In this document: positions 22,531-32,639 of the stretch, piece by piece
Position numbering within the stretch: position 1 is the stretch's first letter
How the letters are laid out: each line of letters opens with the position of its first letter
DNA from: Zygnema cylindricum
Lineage: Eukaryota; Streptophyta; Zygnematophyceae; Zygnematales; Zygnemataceae
Direction: 5' to 3'
Assembly: GCA_037447655.1 (NCBI GenBank)
Contig: JBBHKE010000185.1
Location: 1-64,000 of the forward strand
Length of the DNA: 64,000 nt
Notes under the pieces: generated by a model
What the model saw: only the letters and a program-made list of their open reading frames with translations
Told to the model about the DNA's origin: nothing
Database searches by the model: none
Made by a program: the position numbers and the translations under genes

Positions 22531-22860
22531 TTAACTCTCCCTCTTATAAGCATTTTTCACTCGCCAATCTGTCACCAGAAAAAGTTTCAAAAACCGGGTC
22601 CTTTCTGTCTCTTTTTCCTCCACACCATTTTCGGTGACAATTATTTTTCCCACTCTGTCCTCGTTCTCCATATTTCCAAAAATGACGGTCAGCAAATAAA
22701 CAAATTTCTCGAAAGAAGGTGTAACCCTTTTATCTTCACAATATTTCCTCACATCAGTAAATGCATTCTGTAGCCTTTGTATAAGGGGCTGAGCTCGGTT
22801 GTTGTCCCACCCTTCTCTGAAATTTCCAATAAGACATGCAGTTTTATATAGAGGACATAC
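22531..22860 (-). CDS. Unrecognised ORF in the B internal region, 5' cut
   Basis: An open frame of at least 109 codons enters from the left end of the adjoining family A LTR at 22861, so its N-terminus is lost. Visible blocks are LIGNFREGWDNNRAQPLIQ and FEKFVYLLTVIFGN, and the middle looks helical and the end charged. I do not recognise a domain. It precedes the Lys-rich ORF by about 35 bp in a different frame. Confidence 0.4.
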   Translation of the reverse strand, partial: VCPLYKTACLIGNFREGWDNNRAQPLIQRLQNAFTDVRKYCEDKRVTPSFEKFVYLLTVIFGNMENEDRVGKIIVTENGVEEKETERTRFLKLFLVTDWRVKNAYKRES

Positions 22861-23858
22861 TGTTGAAATCACTAGATTTAGGGGAGGTATTTTCTAGGTC
22901 TTAATATAAATAAGAAAGAAAAGAAAAGCAGAGACAGCTTGCCTCCACCTTCTCTCACTGACCCCCATACTTGTTGTAGTCACTGAAGGAAAGAGAGGGC
23001 GGTGGAGCCATGGCTGCCTTAGCTCCATAAGCAGGGCTTAAAAGTGACCTAAGTCACTCTCAACCAAAAAGGTTCAGTCCGGCAGGACCCGAACCTCCGA
23101 CGGTAGGGCAAGGCGTAGCCGTCAACCCTTACCAGTCTGTTGTAGTAGTCTGTTAGGATACATAGGGTTCGATAGCTATTTAAACAATAGATAGACGACT
23201 AATCCGATTAACGAAATTACAATTAGGATACATAGAAACTAGTCGAGAAATTAAGTGCGCATGAAACAAATGTACCGAACATTTGTTTTGAAAGGCTGAG
23301 AACTAAAGCCGACTTAAGATCCGACGGCTCACATCATCGTCGGGATCATGCAATAGTAACTTTGGCGGTTTGCGGATGTAACATAACCTGGCGACATGTG
23401 GCAATATGTCATTGGGAAGCCAGAATCCTGGGGAGTGTGAGGACAAGTCCAGAGGAGACAAGCGGCCATTCCATGGCCTTGTCGTACACAGGCCGTACAG
23501 AAAGTACATCGGCCATGGTACTTTTTTTGTACTATACAGTCTTCTGATTGGTCCCGTATTTCAGTAGATAGGGGTTGTGAGAGGGTTTGGGACTTAGTGG
23601 ATTGAGGAGGTAGCCGCCTCTCTACCAACAAGCTTGTATAAATATTGGTATCTTTGTCGCTTGATAATTAATCGCCTTGTAAGGCGTTTTTAGTGACTCC
23701 TTTTGCTGTGGACTCAGGGGAGTCCACACTATACAGGGGTGCAGTCAAGTTATCTATTTATCTGCTAGGATAGCAGTTGCTTGAGTTGAAAGTGGGTTAG
23801 TCAAAAACTACCTAGAGGCTTCCTCATTCTTGGTCCAAATGGAGGACACAGAATTGCA
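22861..23858 (+). repeat. Family A 5' LTR (CGCC subfamily)
   Basis: It runs from TGTTGAAATCACTAG to ...GACACAGAATTGCA, 998 bp. TATA (GTATAAATATTGG) lies at about 23635. Stem-loops are CGCC/GGCG at 23673-23686 and GTGGACTC/GAGTCCAC at 23708-23727. It is the same subfamily as 2599-3612. The ATG at 23839 opens gag while still inside the LTR. Confidence 0.88.
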
Positions 23859-24336
23859 GGTTATGGGCCCACCCTCTAGGGGACCCATATTCAACGGATC
23901 TGGATTCATTTACTGGGAAGCTATGATGACGGGGGCATTATGTGAGAAACGATACTGGGGTATTGTTAGTGGACAAGTGAAAGGTCCATCTCAAGGAACT
24001 CCACCAGGGTTTGGAGGAGTGAGGATTTCTGCAGCAGGATCTGCTCCAATGGAGGAGACAGATGATGGGGACAGCAGTGTGTCCGATAAAGGAAAGGAGA
24101 CACCTCTCACTCCTATTGCCATGGCACCTGGAGCGGTAGCCGTGAAGACCGAGGAAAACAACATTCAGATGTGGGAGTACACCAACATGAATGCAAGGCA
24201 CTTCATTTTGAGGCACCTCACCCAAGCGTTGGCAACTTCTCACCTTCAAATCTTCAAGGCTGAGGAGTTGTGGATGACCTTAGTGGAGATCTATAGAGCT
24301 GGCACCATTCAGGAGCTTCACTACATGGAGAACTAA
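23839..24336 (+). pseudogene. Copia gag N-terminal part
   Basis: Starting at the ATG inside the LTR, the frame is open for about 165 codons. It shows the copia gag block PIFNGSGFIYWEAMMTGAL, then CEKRYWGIVSGQV, an acidic spacer and MNARHFILRHLTQALA. It should encode the capsid N-terminal half. The frame runs into RT-derived sequence near 24317 and stops at 24334. No zinc knuckle or protease follows. Confidence 0.82.
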
Positions 24337-25542
24337 AGGAGGAGATCTTCATGCGACAACCGGAAGGATTCGTGGAACAAGGAGACGAAAGTAAGGTATG
24401 CAGGCTAATCAAATCTCTCTATGGTTTGAAACAGGCGCCCTTACAGTGGAACAAGAAACTTGATGAGTTCCTTACCAGTCTGGGATACTTTCGCATCAGT
24501 TCAGACCATTCAATTTATGTTTTTGAAGATGAGGAAGGTGTCAACTTTATTTCAATTTACGTTGATGATCTTCTTGTTCTAAGTAAGTCATTAAAGAAAA
24601 TTAACAAGCTAAAAACAGATGTAAAGGGAAGGCTCGAAATGAAAGATATGGGGGATGCTAGATATATTTTGGGAATACAAGTAGAGAGAAATAGGAAAAA
24701 GAGTATAATTAGATTAACTCAGAAAGAGGCAATTGGAAACATGCTGGATAAATTTCAGATGAACAAAGCCAACAGTTGCACTACTCCCATGGATCTAAAG
24801 AAGGGAAGTGAGGGGAGTGAGGAAGGAAACATCCTAATTTTAGATGATGAACTAGGTCCAGAAGAGAAGAAGTTTATGCAGACTATTCCATACAGACAGG
24901 TAGATATATTTTATGAATTGTACCAGACCGGATTTGGCAGCAGCTGTATGAGTGCTAAGTAGGAGTCTGAATGCTCCTACCAAAAGGGATTGGGAAGCAG
25001 CAAAAACGGTCCTCAGATATCTCATAGGGACTAGGGATCTATGGCTGCATTTCGGTGGGGAAAACACTAACATCACCACTTGGAGTGATGCCAGCTATGG
25101 GGATGCTCCGATGAGAAGATGTACATCTGGATATGTGTTGTATGTGGGGAATGGTGCGTGTTGCTGGAGCAGTAAGCAGCAAAAGGTCATTGCTCAGTCT
25201 ACCATGGAGGCAGAGTATATGGCATCTTGGTGTGCTGTGAAGGAATTGATGTGGGTTAAATCCTTGCTTGGTGAATTGGGGCATCTTAAGAGTGGAATTC
25301 AGAAAATATTCTATGATAATCAAGCAGCAATTGCAATTGCTGCTAATCCTCAACATCCTTTTAAAGCAAAACACATGGATATCAGACTTAACTTTGTTAG
25401 GGAAAAGGTAGAGAACAAAATAATAAGTCTAGAATACAGAACAGTCAGTGAAATGGTGGCAGACATGATGACCAAGCCAGTACCTTCTCCTAAATTAATT
25501 TTCTGCAAAGAGAGATGTGGACTTAAAATCAAAAGTGACTAG
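24317..25542 (+). pseudogene. Copia RT C-terminal part and RNase H
   Basis: From the junction, in another frame than gag, come HGELKEEIFMRQPEGF, SLYGLKQAP, YVDDLLVLSK and the IRLTQKEAIGNML block. RNase H follows with TTWSDASYGDAP, SKQQKVIAQSTMEAEY, YDNQAAIAIA and MVADMMTKPVP. A frameshift near 24900-24950 separates RT from RNase H. RT fingers and the first catalytic Asp block are missing because of the deletion. Confidence 0.88.
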
Positions 25543-26316
25543 AAAACAAGAGGAGTGTTGAAATAAAATGTATTTTCTAGGTTAGTTAAAAGATTTAAAT
25601 AAGAGCAGGAAAAAACAGAGGCAGCCTGCTTCTAGCTTCTCTCTATAGCCCCCATACTTGTCGTAGTCACTGAAGGCTGGAGAGGAAGCTAGAGCCATGG
25701 CTGCCTATGCTCCTTTTAGAGTCAGAAGGCAGATCCTTAGTAAACTTACCAAAAGATTGACGGACCCAGGATTTGATCGTGGTACCTACCATCCGTCAAA
25801 GTAGCCGTTATTCTTACCCTGTAGTCTAAGACCAATGCTGAAGTATATAGAGTACGATAGCTACTTAAAGATGACAAAAAAGAGAAGTTTGATTTACTGA
25901 CAAACAGACCACAATCACACAGACACAGTTAAAAATAGAATTACACCGGAAATGTACTACTTGTATTTTTAACGGCTATAAATTAAGGCCGACATTAATC
26001 TAACGACGGAGAAAGAAGCCGGCATCGCGGAATGGTCGATTTGGCGGTTTTCGGTCACAACCACAACGGGTGACACGTGGCAGCATGACATTGGATGACG
26101 GCATCTCCGAGACATATTATGGCGAACCCGGATATGGCAGGCGTCGTCTTTCTTGCCATATCGTACAATGGTCGTACAGAAAGTACTTCGGACCAAGTAC
26201 CTTTCTGTACTGTACACTCAATTGATTGGTTCCGTACATCAGTAGGAGAGGGTTTAGAGAGGGGTTTAGGACTTAGAAAATTAGAGATAGCCGCCTCTCT
26301 CTCTGAGAGAGCTTTT

Positions 26317-26325
26317 GTATAAAAG
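26317..26325 (+). promoter_or_regulatory. LTR TATA box
   Basis: GTATAAAAG lies in the LTR, about 230 bp before its 3' end. Equivalent TATA boxes occur at the same relative place in the other family A LTRs, so transcription should start about 25-35 bp downstream. Confidence 0.65.
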
Positions 26326-26404
26326 GGTCATCTTTGACCATTGATAATTAACTGCTCAGGGGAGCAAATTCAAAGATTCTTTTTGTAGCAAACTCACGGG
26401 AGTT
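26326..26404 (+). promoter_or_regulatory. Tandem stem-loops at the LTR transcript start
   Basis: Three inverted repeats follow the TATA box: GGTCA-TCTT-TGACC, TGCTC-AGGG-GAGCA and AACTC-ACGG-GAGTT. Homologous positions in six other LTR copies keep the pairing while the stem bases change. By position the last two would lie at the 5' end of the RNA. Confidence 0.55.
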
Positions 26405-26548
26405 AGCCCTTCTAAAGGGTGCAGTCTGGTCAGTGTGTATTCTGTCACGGTGTGAGCAATATTCAAACAAAGCTTAAGGAACTGAGGTTATCCTAGAGGC
26501 TTCTAGCAAACTACCTATTCTGAGTACCTATGGAGTTCTCAGAGTTGC

Positions 26549-28236
26549 ACCCTTCTCATTCCAAATTTCAATAGATTGATCTCCTCTCGCGAGTAAGCTT
26601 CCACCACTCTTTGAATTTGTGGAACGCTTAATAAATTCATGGAACCATCCGGAATATAGAGAGTGTTTTGGAGTCGACATTCCGTTGATCTTTCTCTCCC
26701 ATCAACATCCCATGATAAGAGATCAAGCCGAACCGTATCGACCGTGCTAACTGAAATGACATGGCCGCTTGCAACCGTAATAAATTTTGGAACCGTAAGT
26801 TCCCGCATATCATCAAATAGGATGGCATCCGCACAAACGTGATAAGATGCACCCGTATCGATAATCCATTCTTTCTCCAAATTTCCTCCACTCTTTACCA
26901 AATCAATAGTTAGGTTGAGAATCGGGAAATTGTCACCGGAATCATTACCATAATTAAAATAATTTGCATTTCCATAGCCACGACCACCGCTACGGCCTCC
27001 ACCTCGGCCGCCACCTCGACCGCCTCTATCTCCTCCTCTACCTCCTCTTCCACCTCCGGAATCTCCATTCCTTGCGTAACATTGGGGGCTCGTGTGCCCC
27101 CACTTCCCACAAGAATAGCATTGTTTATCTTTATCCGGGCAAAAGGATGACAAATGCCCAAGCCGGTTACACCGATAACAAGTCACATTAGAAAGATCCA
27201 TAGGGACCTTCGGCGGGCGGCCTTGCTCCTTATTACCTCGACCGCCACCACCACCTTTCGGACCACCTCATTTACCACCCCCTATTCCACCGACAAAATT
27301 TAGATCCGGGGTTTCGGCATCGGTGGAGTTAAGAACTCCTCCTCCACTTGAAGAAGGCGTTGAAGCTCCCTCCGATATTTTAATAAAATTGACGGTGAAT
27401 CCAAAGGTATTATCCGCCTTTGCTTGTATGATAGCTTTAAGATGTGAAAGCTTATCCGGTAGAGCATTAAGAAAGACGCTCAATTTATCCGCATCCAAGA
27501 TAACTCGGCCATTGTTGAGTAATTGCTCGAGTATAATATTGAAGCGTTTCACGGCATCGTCCATTAATTCATTCGGTTTGATTTTGAAGTTCATAAAATC
27601 GGTGTAAACATATTGACCCTTGTTTTCAACATTCTTCTCATATTGCTCCTCAAGTGCTTGCCAACACTCATGGGCCTTGCCGTGAGCGAGGAAATGATCA
27701 AGAATGGAGGAATTACAATTTTTCATCAAGCCGGTTGTTGCCACGATATCTTTCAACCTCCATTGAGCACGAGCCTTACTCTCGATCGGCATCTTCTCCT
27801 CTCCATTGACAATTCTCCATAGCCTCTTGAGAATAAGTTGATTTGAGATAAACTTCTTCCATACCGCATAATTGGTGCCATTAAAGGCCACGGATTTCCC
27901 CAACATATTATAATCATCTTCTTTTTCCAATGCTTCTTCAAAATCTGAATCCTCCTCTATCTTTGCTTTTCCTTTCCTAATTCTCTCTCTTCTCTTTTCT
28001 TCATTCACTCCTCCACTGAATGGATCGACAGCCTGAAATGAAGAAAATTCTCTTTGCTTACTAGATTGAGTTTGAAATCATGAATCTACATATCTCATTA
28101 ATGTATCAAACATTTTTCCAAATTTCTCCTCCATGTTCCGGTTCTCCTCAAACTGAGTACCAGAAAAATTGAACTCTCTCTGTCTGTCGGAAGTCGTCAT
28201 GGGAGAAGGAGTATTTCTATTCTTCTTCCTCCCCAT
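26549..28236 (-). pseudogene. Family C copia gag-protease, 3' cut
   Basis: The start is the ATG at 28236, 30 bp after the primer-binding site. The capsid part shows VAFNGTNYAVWKKF, IVNGEEKMP, HECWQALEEQYE and the DDAVKRFNIILEQLLNNG block. A Gly/Arg-rich stretch lies beside two zinc knuckles, CYRCNRLGHLSSFC and CYSCGKWGHTSPQC. The aspartic protease site is WIIDTGASYHVC with the catalytic Asp intact. The frame is continuous except for two TGA stops (near 28084 and 27268), both readable as CGA to TGA changes. The element is cut after the protease at 26549, where a family A LTR abuts. Confidence 0.88.
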
Positions 28237-28262
28237 ACGCTCTCTCTATCGGTGAAGCACTA

Positions 28263-28276
28263 GCTCCGATATCAAT
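28263..28276 (-). other. Primer-binding site of family C element
   Basis: The minus strand reads TTGATATCGGAGC just inside the LTR end. It differs at two places from TGGTATCAGAGC, the complement of initiator-Met tRNA used by most plant copia elements. Confidence 0.65.
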
Positions 28277-28970
28277 TGTGGGACCTTCGAAAAAAATAAA
28301 TAATCATAAAACAACTTCACAAAAATACACAGAATTCATACACAGCGGAAGCTCATAGATAAAAGAAAATTCAGCCAAAAAGGTATATAAGTGTTTTTGG
28401 CAAAAGCCTTTTCCATCATCTCATTTTTTCTCCTCTCTTCTCTCTTCTCTAATCTCGACTCCTTAGAGGTTAATTTCTGCAACAATAATCTGCAGATTAT
28501 ATACCTGCACTAACTAGCTTACAAGGCAAACAACCTAAGGTAGCATTGCGGTAAACCCTTGTCATCTTCGTGGCACAAACACTCAAAGGAAGTTTCCACG
28601 AAAGAAGGAGATAACTTTTAAAATATAACTCCAAATAGCGTGATTCTTTTGCGGGCGTCTACCAAATTTAGTACTCTATAATCATAACACCTAAATACCC
28701 CTTTATAAACAAGTTCGATCCGCTATTGCTGTTACACGAAATAACTCACCTGCACGTAAAAACAAAAGTAACACCTGTGCACGAAAAAACATAAAGTGAC
28801 GCAAAACGTGCGCAAACATAAAGTGACGCGAAACGAAATAGTATGTTTCGTTCGCGAATGTCTCAAATAGTACCGCGAAACGTCATCGTACATTTCGTAC
28901 GATGACGTGGTACTTCACGTCAACAATAAATTATTGGTGTGACGCTTCGCGAAATGTCCCGAAAACGACA
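28277..28970 (-). repeat. Family C 5' LTR
   Basis: The inner end (...GGTCCCACA) is fixed by the primer-binding site. The outer end is proposed at TGTCGTTTTCGGG because TG...CA ends then result, and because family A LTR sequence resumes right after it. Length would be 694 bp. A TATA box (TTTATAAAGG on the minus strand) lies near 28705. Confidence 0.6.
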
Positions 28971-28997
28971 ATTTCCCAATACTTACTTTGAGGACTA

Positions 28998-30055
28998 ATG
29001 GAGGTCTCAGAGTTACAAGTTATGGGCCCACCCTCTAAGGTGCCCATCTTTAATGGAACAGGCATCATATACTGGGAGAGTTTGATGACAGGAGCTCTAT
29101 GTGAGAAAAGGTTTTAGGGGATAGTGAGTGGACGAGTAAGCGTCCATCCAGTTCAGCCATTCCTCCATTGTTTGGGGGAAGCAGGTTTATCAAAAAAGCT
29201 GATCAAACTCGATCAGAGAAGTCGAAGGATAGGGAAGGCATTCTGATGGAAAATGGGAAAGAAAAAGAGACAATCACACCTATAACATCACCTATAGCAA
29301 CCGGTTCAGCATTCATGTCACCTATTCCGAGGAACGAGGAAAATGATATTGATACTTAGCACTATAACAATATGGCGGCAAAGCATTTCATCCTTTGCCA
29401 TCTTACTCAAGGACGTGCATTTCCTTATTTGCAAGTAGAAAGAGCATCCAATCTATGGGTGCCTTTGATAAAGATATACCAAAGTGGTACGATTCATCAA
29501 TAGTAGTTGGTTGATCAAAAAAAATGTGCATATGCATACAAAGAGTGGAATATCTTAGATTTTGGTAATGATCTTACAACACTGTTCATAGAGCTTGAGA
29601 GTGCTAGACGGGGAGAAATTGAAAAGATGAAGGTTAACCGCTTGCTCATGAAGTTACCTGATGATTACGAGAATATAGTCAACCGCGTGCAGGACTTACT
29701 GAACTCCGGGTGGACATGGCATTTTGTGGTATAGATGATTTTTGTCAGAAAAAATACGATAGAAATCCAAAAGGGAGGAAAGAGTGGACAAGCCTTGGTA
29801 GCCAAGACCGATAAGAGGAACAAGGATCCCAAAAAACCGGTTTGAAACTACGGAGGAAGGGGACAAAAAAAATAGTCTATTGAGTCTGCACCGAGGGTTT
29901 CAAAAGGGCCGTGTCATTTTTGTAAGAAATCGGGGCACTATATGGCGGAGTGTTCTAAGCTAACCGAACTATGGTTAAAAGAGGGGCAGAATGATAGACC
30001 TCCAAGAGGAAAGAAAAAGAGCCTTGTGACGCAGGTACATGAGGAGGAATCTTAG
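28998..30055 (+). pseudogene. Copia gag (degenerate)
   Basis: The ATG at 28998 lies inside the 5' LTR remnant. Blocks are VPIFNGTGIIYWES, MTGALCEKR, MAAKHFILCHLTQ, and in the C-terminal half LMKLPDDYENIVNRVQDL. A zinc knuckle CHFCKKSGHYMAEC (CX2CX4HX4C) is intact at about 29910-29955. Stops or frame changes occur near 29115, 29160, 29355 and 29735. The domain order is the normal capsid then nucleocapsid. Confidence 0.82.
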
Positions 30056-30159
30056 GACCAAGACGACGAGCTCTTGTTAGATGAGGAGTTTGAGGCGAAG
30101 ACTAAGGTCGAAATTCCATAAAAGTAGAAATGTGCTTTCGGAGGATTGAAAGGTGAAGC

Positions 30160-31407
30160 ATGATGGATTGTGGATTTAGGTGCCTCCATGCAAATCTTTA
30201 AGGACAAACACATGTTCACAAAAATGAGAAAAATTCCCACCGTAGAGATAAAGTACGAGGATGGGAGGTCATCACTACTTTTGTACGATCGGTAGATCTA
30301 AAAGTATTGGTGGAAGGAAAGACATCCATAGTTACATTCTCTGATGTGTTTTTTATTCCTAGATTGAACAAAGTACCGCATCTTAACATCTGTGTTAAAT
30401 GATAAGGGTTTTAAGATTAGCACTAGAAAAGGAGTCTTTACTGCTAATTTTGAGGAGGAAGTCTATTTCACAACTGAAAAAGGTAGCCAAGTGATGTTTA
30501 GGCTGACTTTAAGCAATGATATGAAGAAATTTTACTATGCTGGTGTTCATGATAGAATATTGTGGCGTAACAGGGTTGGGCATGTGCATTTAGATAAGTT
30601 AAATAAAATGAGAAATATGGGAGTAGTGGAAGGTATTAAGTTTGGAGAAAGTGAGAATCTAAGTGATTGTAGCGGATGTGCTCAAGGTAAGGCACACATG
30701 TTACCATTTCCAAATAATGCCACCTATAAAGGGGAAAAGTTATAGATTTGGTACCCATTGATATCTGTGGACCGGCTAAAGTGCCTTATCCCGGAGGTAA
30801 GAGGTTTATGATGACTATTGCTGATGATTGGTCTCGGTATTCAAGGGTGTATTTTCTGAAAAAAAAATTAGAGGCTTCGATATATTTTAAAGAATATAAG
30901 GCATGGAGTGAGAAACTCCATGAAACCCCAATCAAGAGAGTAAAGAGTGATAACGGTGGAGAGTATACCTCCAATCAGTTTGAGGATTTTTTGAGGAAAG
31001 AAGGAGTAGAGCACCAAAAGATTATCCTTGAAAATTCTGAACAGAATGGTGTAGCCGAGAGGTTAAATAAGACACTAGGTGATAGTGCCAGGTGTATGTT
31101 GTAAGATAAGAAGATAGGGAAAAGGTTTTGGGCCAAAAAATTGAACAGTGCGAGATACCTCAAAAATAAAGTGCTTACTTCGGCGGTAAAAGAACAAACA
31201 CCCTATGAGAGATGGAGCGGCCAAAAACCAGATATTTCACATTTAAAGGTTTCCGCTAGTCAAGTGTTCAGTCCAGATAAAGATAGGTCAAATTGGAATT
31301 AAGACCCTAAAAGATAACCAGGATACGTGCGAGGATAGGATGAGGATGTAAAAGGGTATAGAGTTTTTGATCTAAAAGAGAAGATTTAATTGTAGTGAAG
31401 CATCTAT
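30160..31407 (+). pseudogene. Copia protease and integrase (degenerate)
   Basis: The protease site reads WIVDLGASMQ, keeping Asp but with Leu for Ser or Thr. The integrase zinc-binding part reads WRNRVGHVHLDKL...CSGCAQGK, with the first His replaced. Acidic positions are in PIDICGPAKVP, SDNGGEYTSNQF and NGVAERLNKTLGDSA. A stop follows at about 31102. The region ends at LKEKI...VKHL where the B LTR is inserted, and the reading resumes after it at 32640. Confidence 0.85.
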
Positions 31408-32639
31408 TGTTGTTTTTTTGAAATGTTAGTTTTGTGCGTACGCCACATTTTTTGCGCACGAGACGTTTCCTCCGTAGATTATTACCGGAAATAATGTGGT
31501 GGTACAAATGGAGGTTCGAATGGATTTGTGGATTTGGGGGAGTACTTGCACGTCTGAAATTAAAGGGACGTGAGGGAGTAACAAAGTGGCTCGAAATACG
31601 TTTGCAAATGGACAAAGGATTGCGAAGCGATCCAATGTGAAATGTACGAAATGTTGTATATGTACGCCGCCAGTACGAAGCGTCTTATTTCGACAGGTGT
31701 ACTTTATTTGCGATAGGCACATTTATTGCAAAGGACGGAGTTCAGTACGGAAAAGATTCTGAAAGTACGGTTTAATTTTGGCAAGTGGTCCGTGGTACAT
31801 TTGGAGGGCGGACGGTGGTCCGCCGATATTTTTCAACGAATCACAATTTTGATGACGTGTTATCAACTAGACCGTACTTAAGCTATGTCGGTTCACTACG
31901 TGGTTTTATCTTCAGGTGACTAAGCAAGCTGTCGTCTAGTACGCGGAATTTACGGAGGTGTCGGTGTAAATATTTGATTTAACATTGATTTGTCTTTTTG
32001 TGAATTAGTCATTAGTGTAGATCTAGTTATTGTGACATACCTTGAATTATTCGGGTAAACTCACAGTAATTTAAGTAGATGGTTATTCGGGTAAACTCAC
32101 AATAATTTAAGTAGATGGTAGATTACGTACGGCTAGTATGCCTCCGTACATCTAGTAGTGAGCCTGAGTGTATATATTGTAGGACTTAGTCATTTCAGGA
32201 GGAAGGAACTTTTTGTACCAAAAAAATTGTTTATGATCATTTTTGGTAATTTTGTCTGAGTATTGCTCTCAGATCTATAAGCAAAATTATGTGAAATTTT
32301 TCATGTATGTTTCTCCTTGTATTGTTTACATTGCCACTGATTTGCAGTTCCATTGTATGTCTGGTCTGTGTGTAACTTCATTGTGAAGTTGTCGGTTTTA
32401 TCAAAGTTGTGGCAGACTGTTTTTCTGCAACTTTGACTAGATGATGTGATCACCCTGTTTATTATTTTAGTATGAAACTTTGTTAGATTATTTTCTAGGC
32501 TAGAAAATATTTGTGTTTGTAGTTTCAGCTTGTTTTGTTATTTTTGTAGAATTTTGTGTTGATTCAACGTAGGCTGTTTTTGGTTAGTCTGAGGTGCTTC
32601 CAAAGGTAAATCCATGGCTGAAAATGGCTATGGACAACA
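31408..32639 (+). repeat. Solo family B LTR inserted in pol
   Basis: It runs from TGTTGTTTTTTTG to GGCTATGGACAACA, 1232 bp, with flanks TCTAT and TCTAG, a 5-bp target duplication with one mismatch. The interrupted pol frame resumes on the far side, which fixes both ends. It lacks any internal region, so it is the product of LTR-LTR recombination. An ATG near its end opens MAENGYGQ, homologous to the other B LTR end. Confidence 0.88.

Larger units (their letters stand above)
22861..26548 (+). mobile_element. Chimeric family A element with internal deletion
   Basis: The order is 5' LTR, gag N-terminal part, then directly the RT C-terminal part, RNase H and 3' LTR. Protease, integrase and most of gag and RT are absent. 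The two LTRs belong to different subfamilies: the 5' one has CGCC/GGCG stem-loops and the 3' one TGCTC/GAGCA. Their starts also differ after the first nine bases. Flanks CATAC and CCCTT do not match. The left flank is B internal DNA and the right flank is family C gag-protease. This fits a deletion that joined two separate insertions. Confidence 0.8.
25556..26548 (+). repeat. Family A 3' LTR (TGCTC subfamily)
   Basis: It runs from TGTTGAAATAAAATG, after the purine tract AAACAAGAGGAG, to ...GGAGTTCTCAGAGTTGCA, 993 bp. A G-box (ACACGTGGC) lies at 26073. TATA (GTATAAAAG) lies at 26317. Inverted repeats follow at 26326-26339, 26353-26366 and 26391-26404. Confidence 0.88.
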
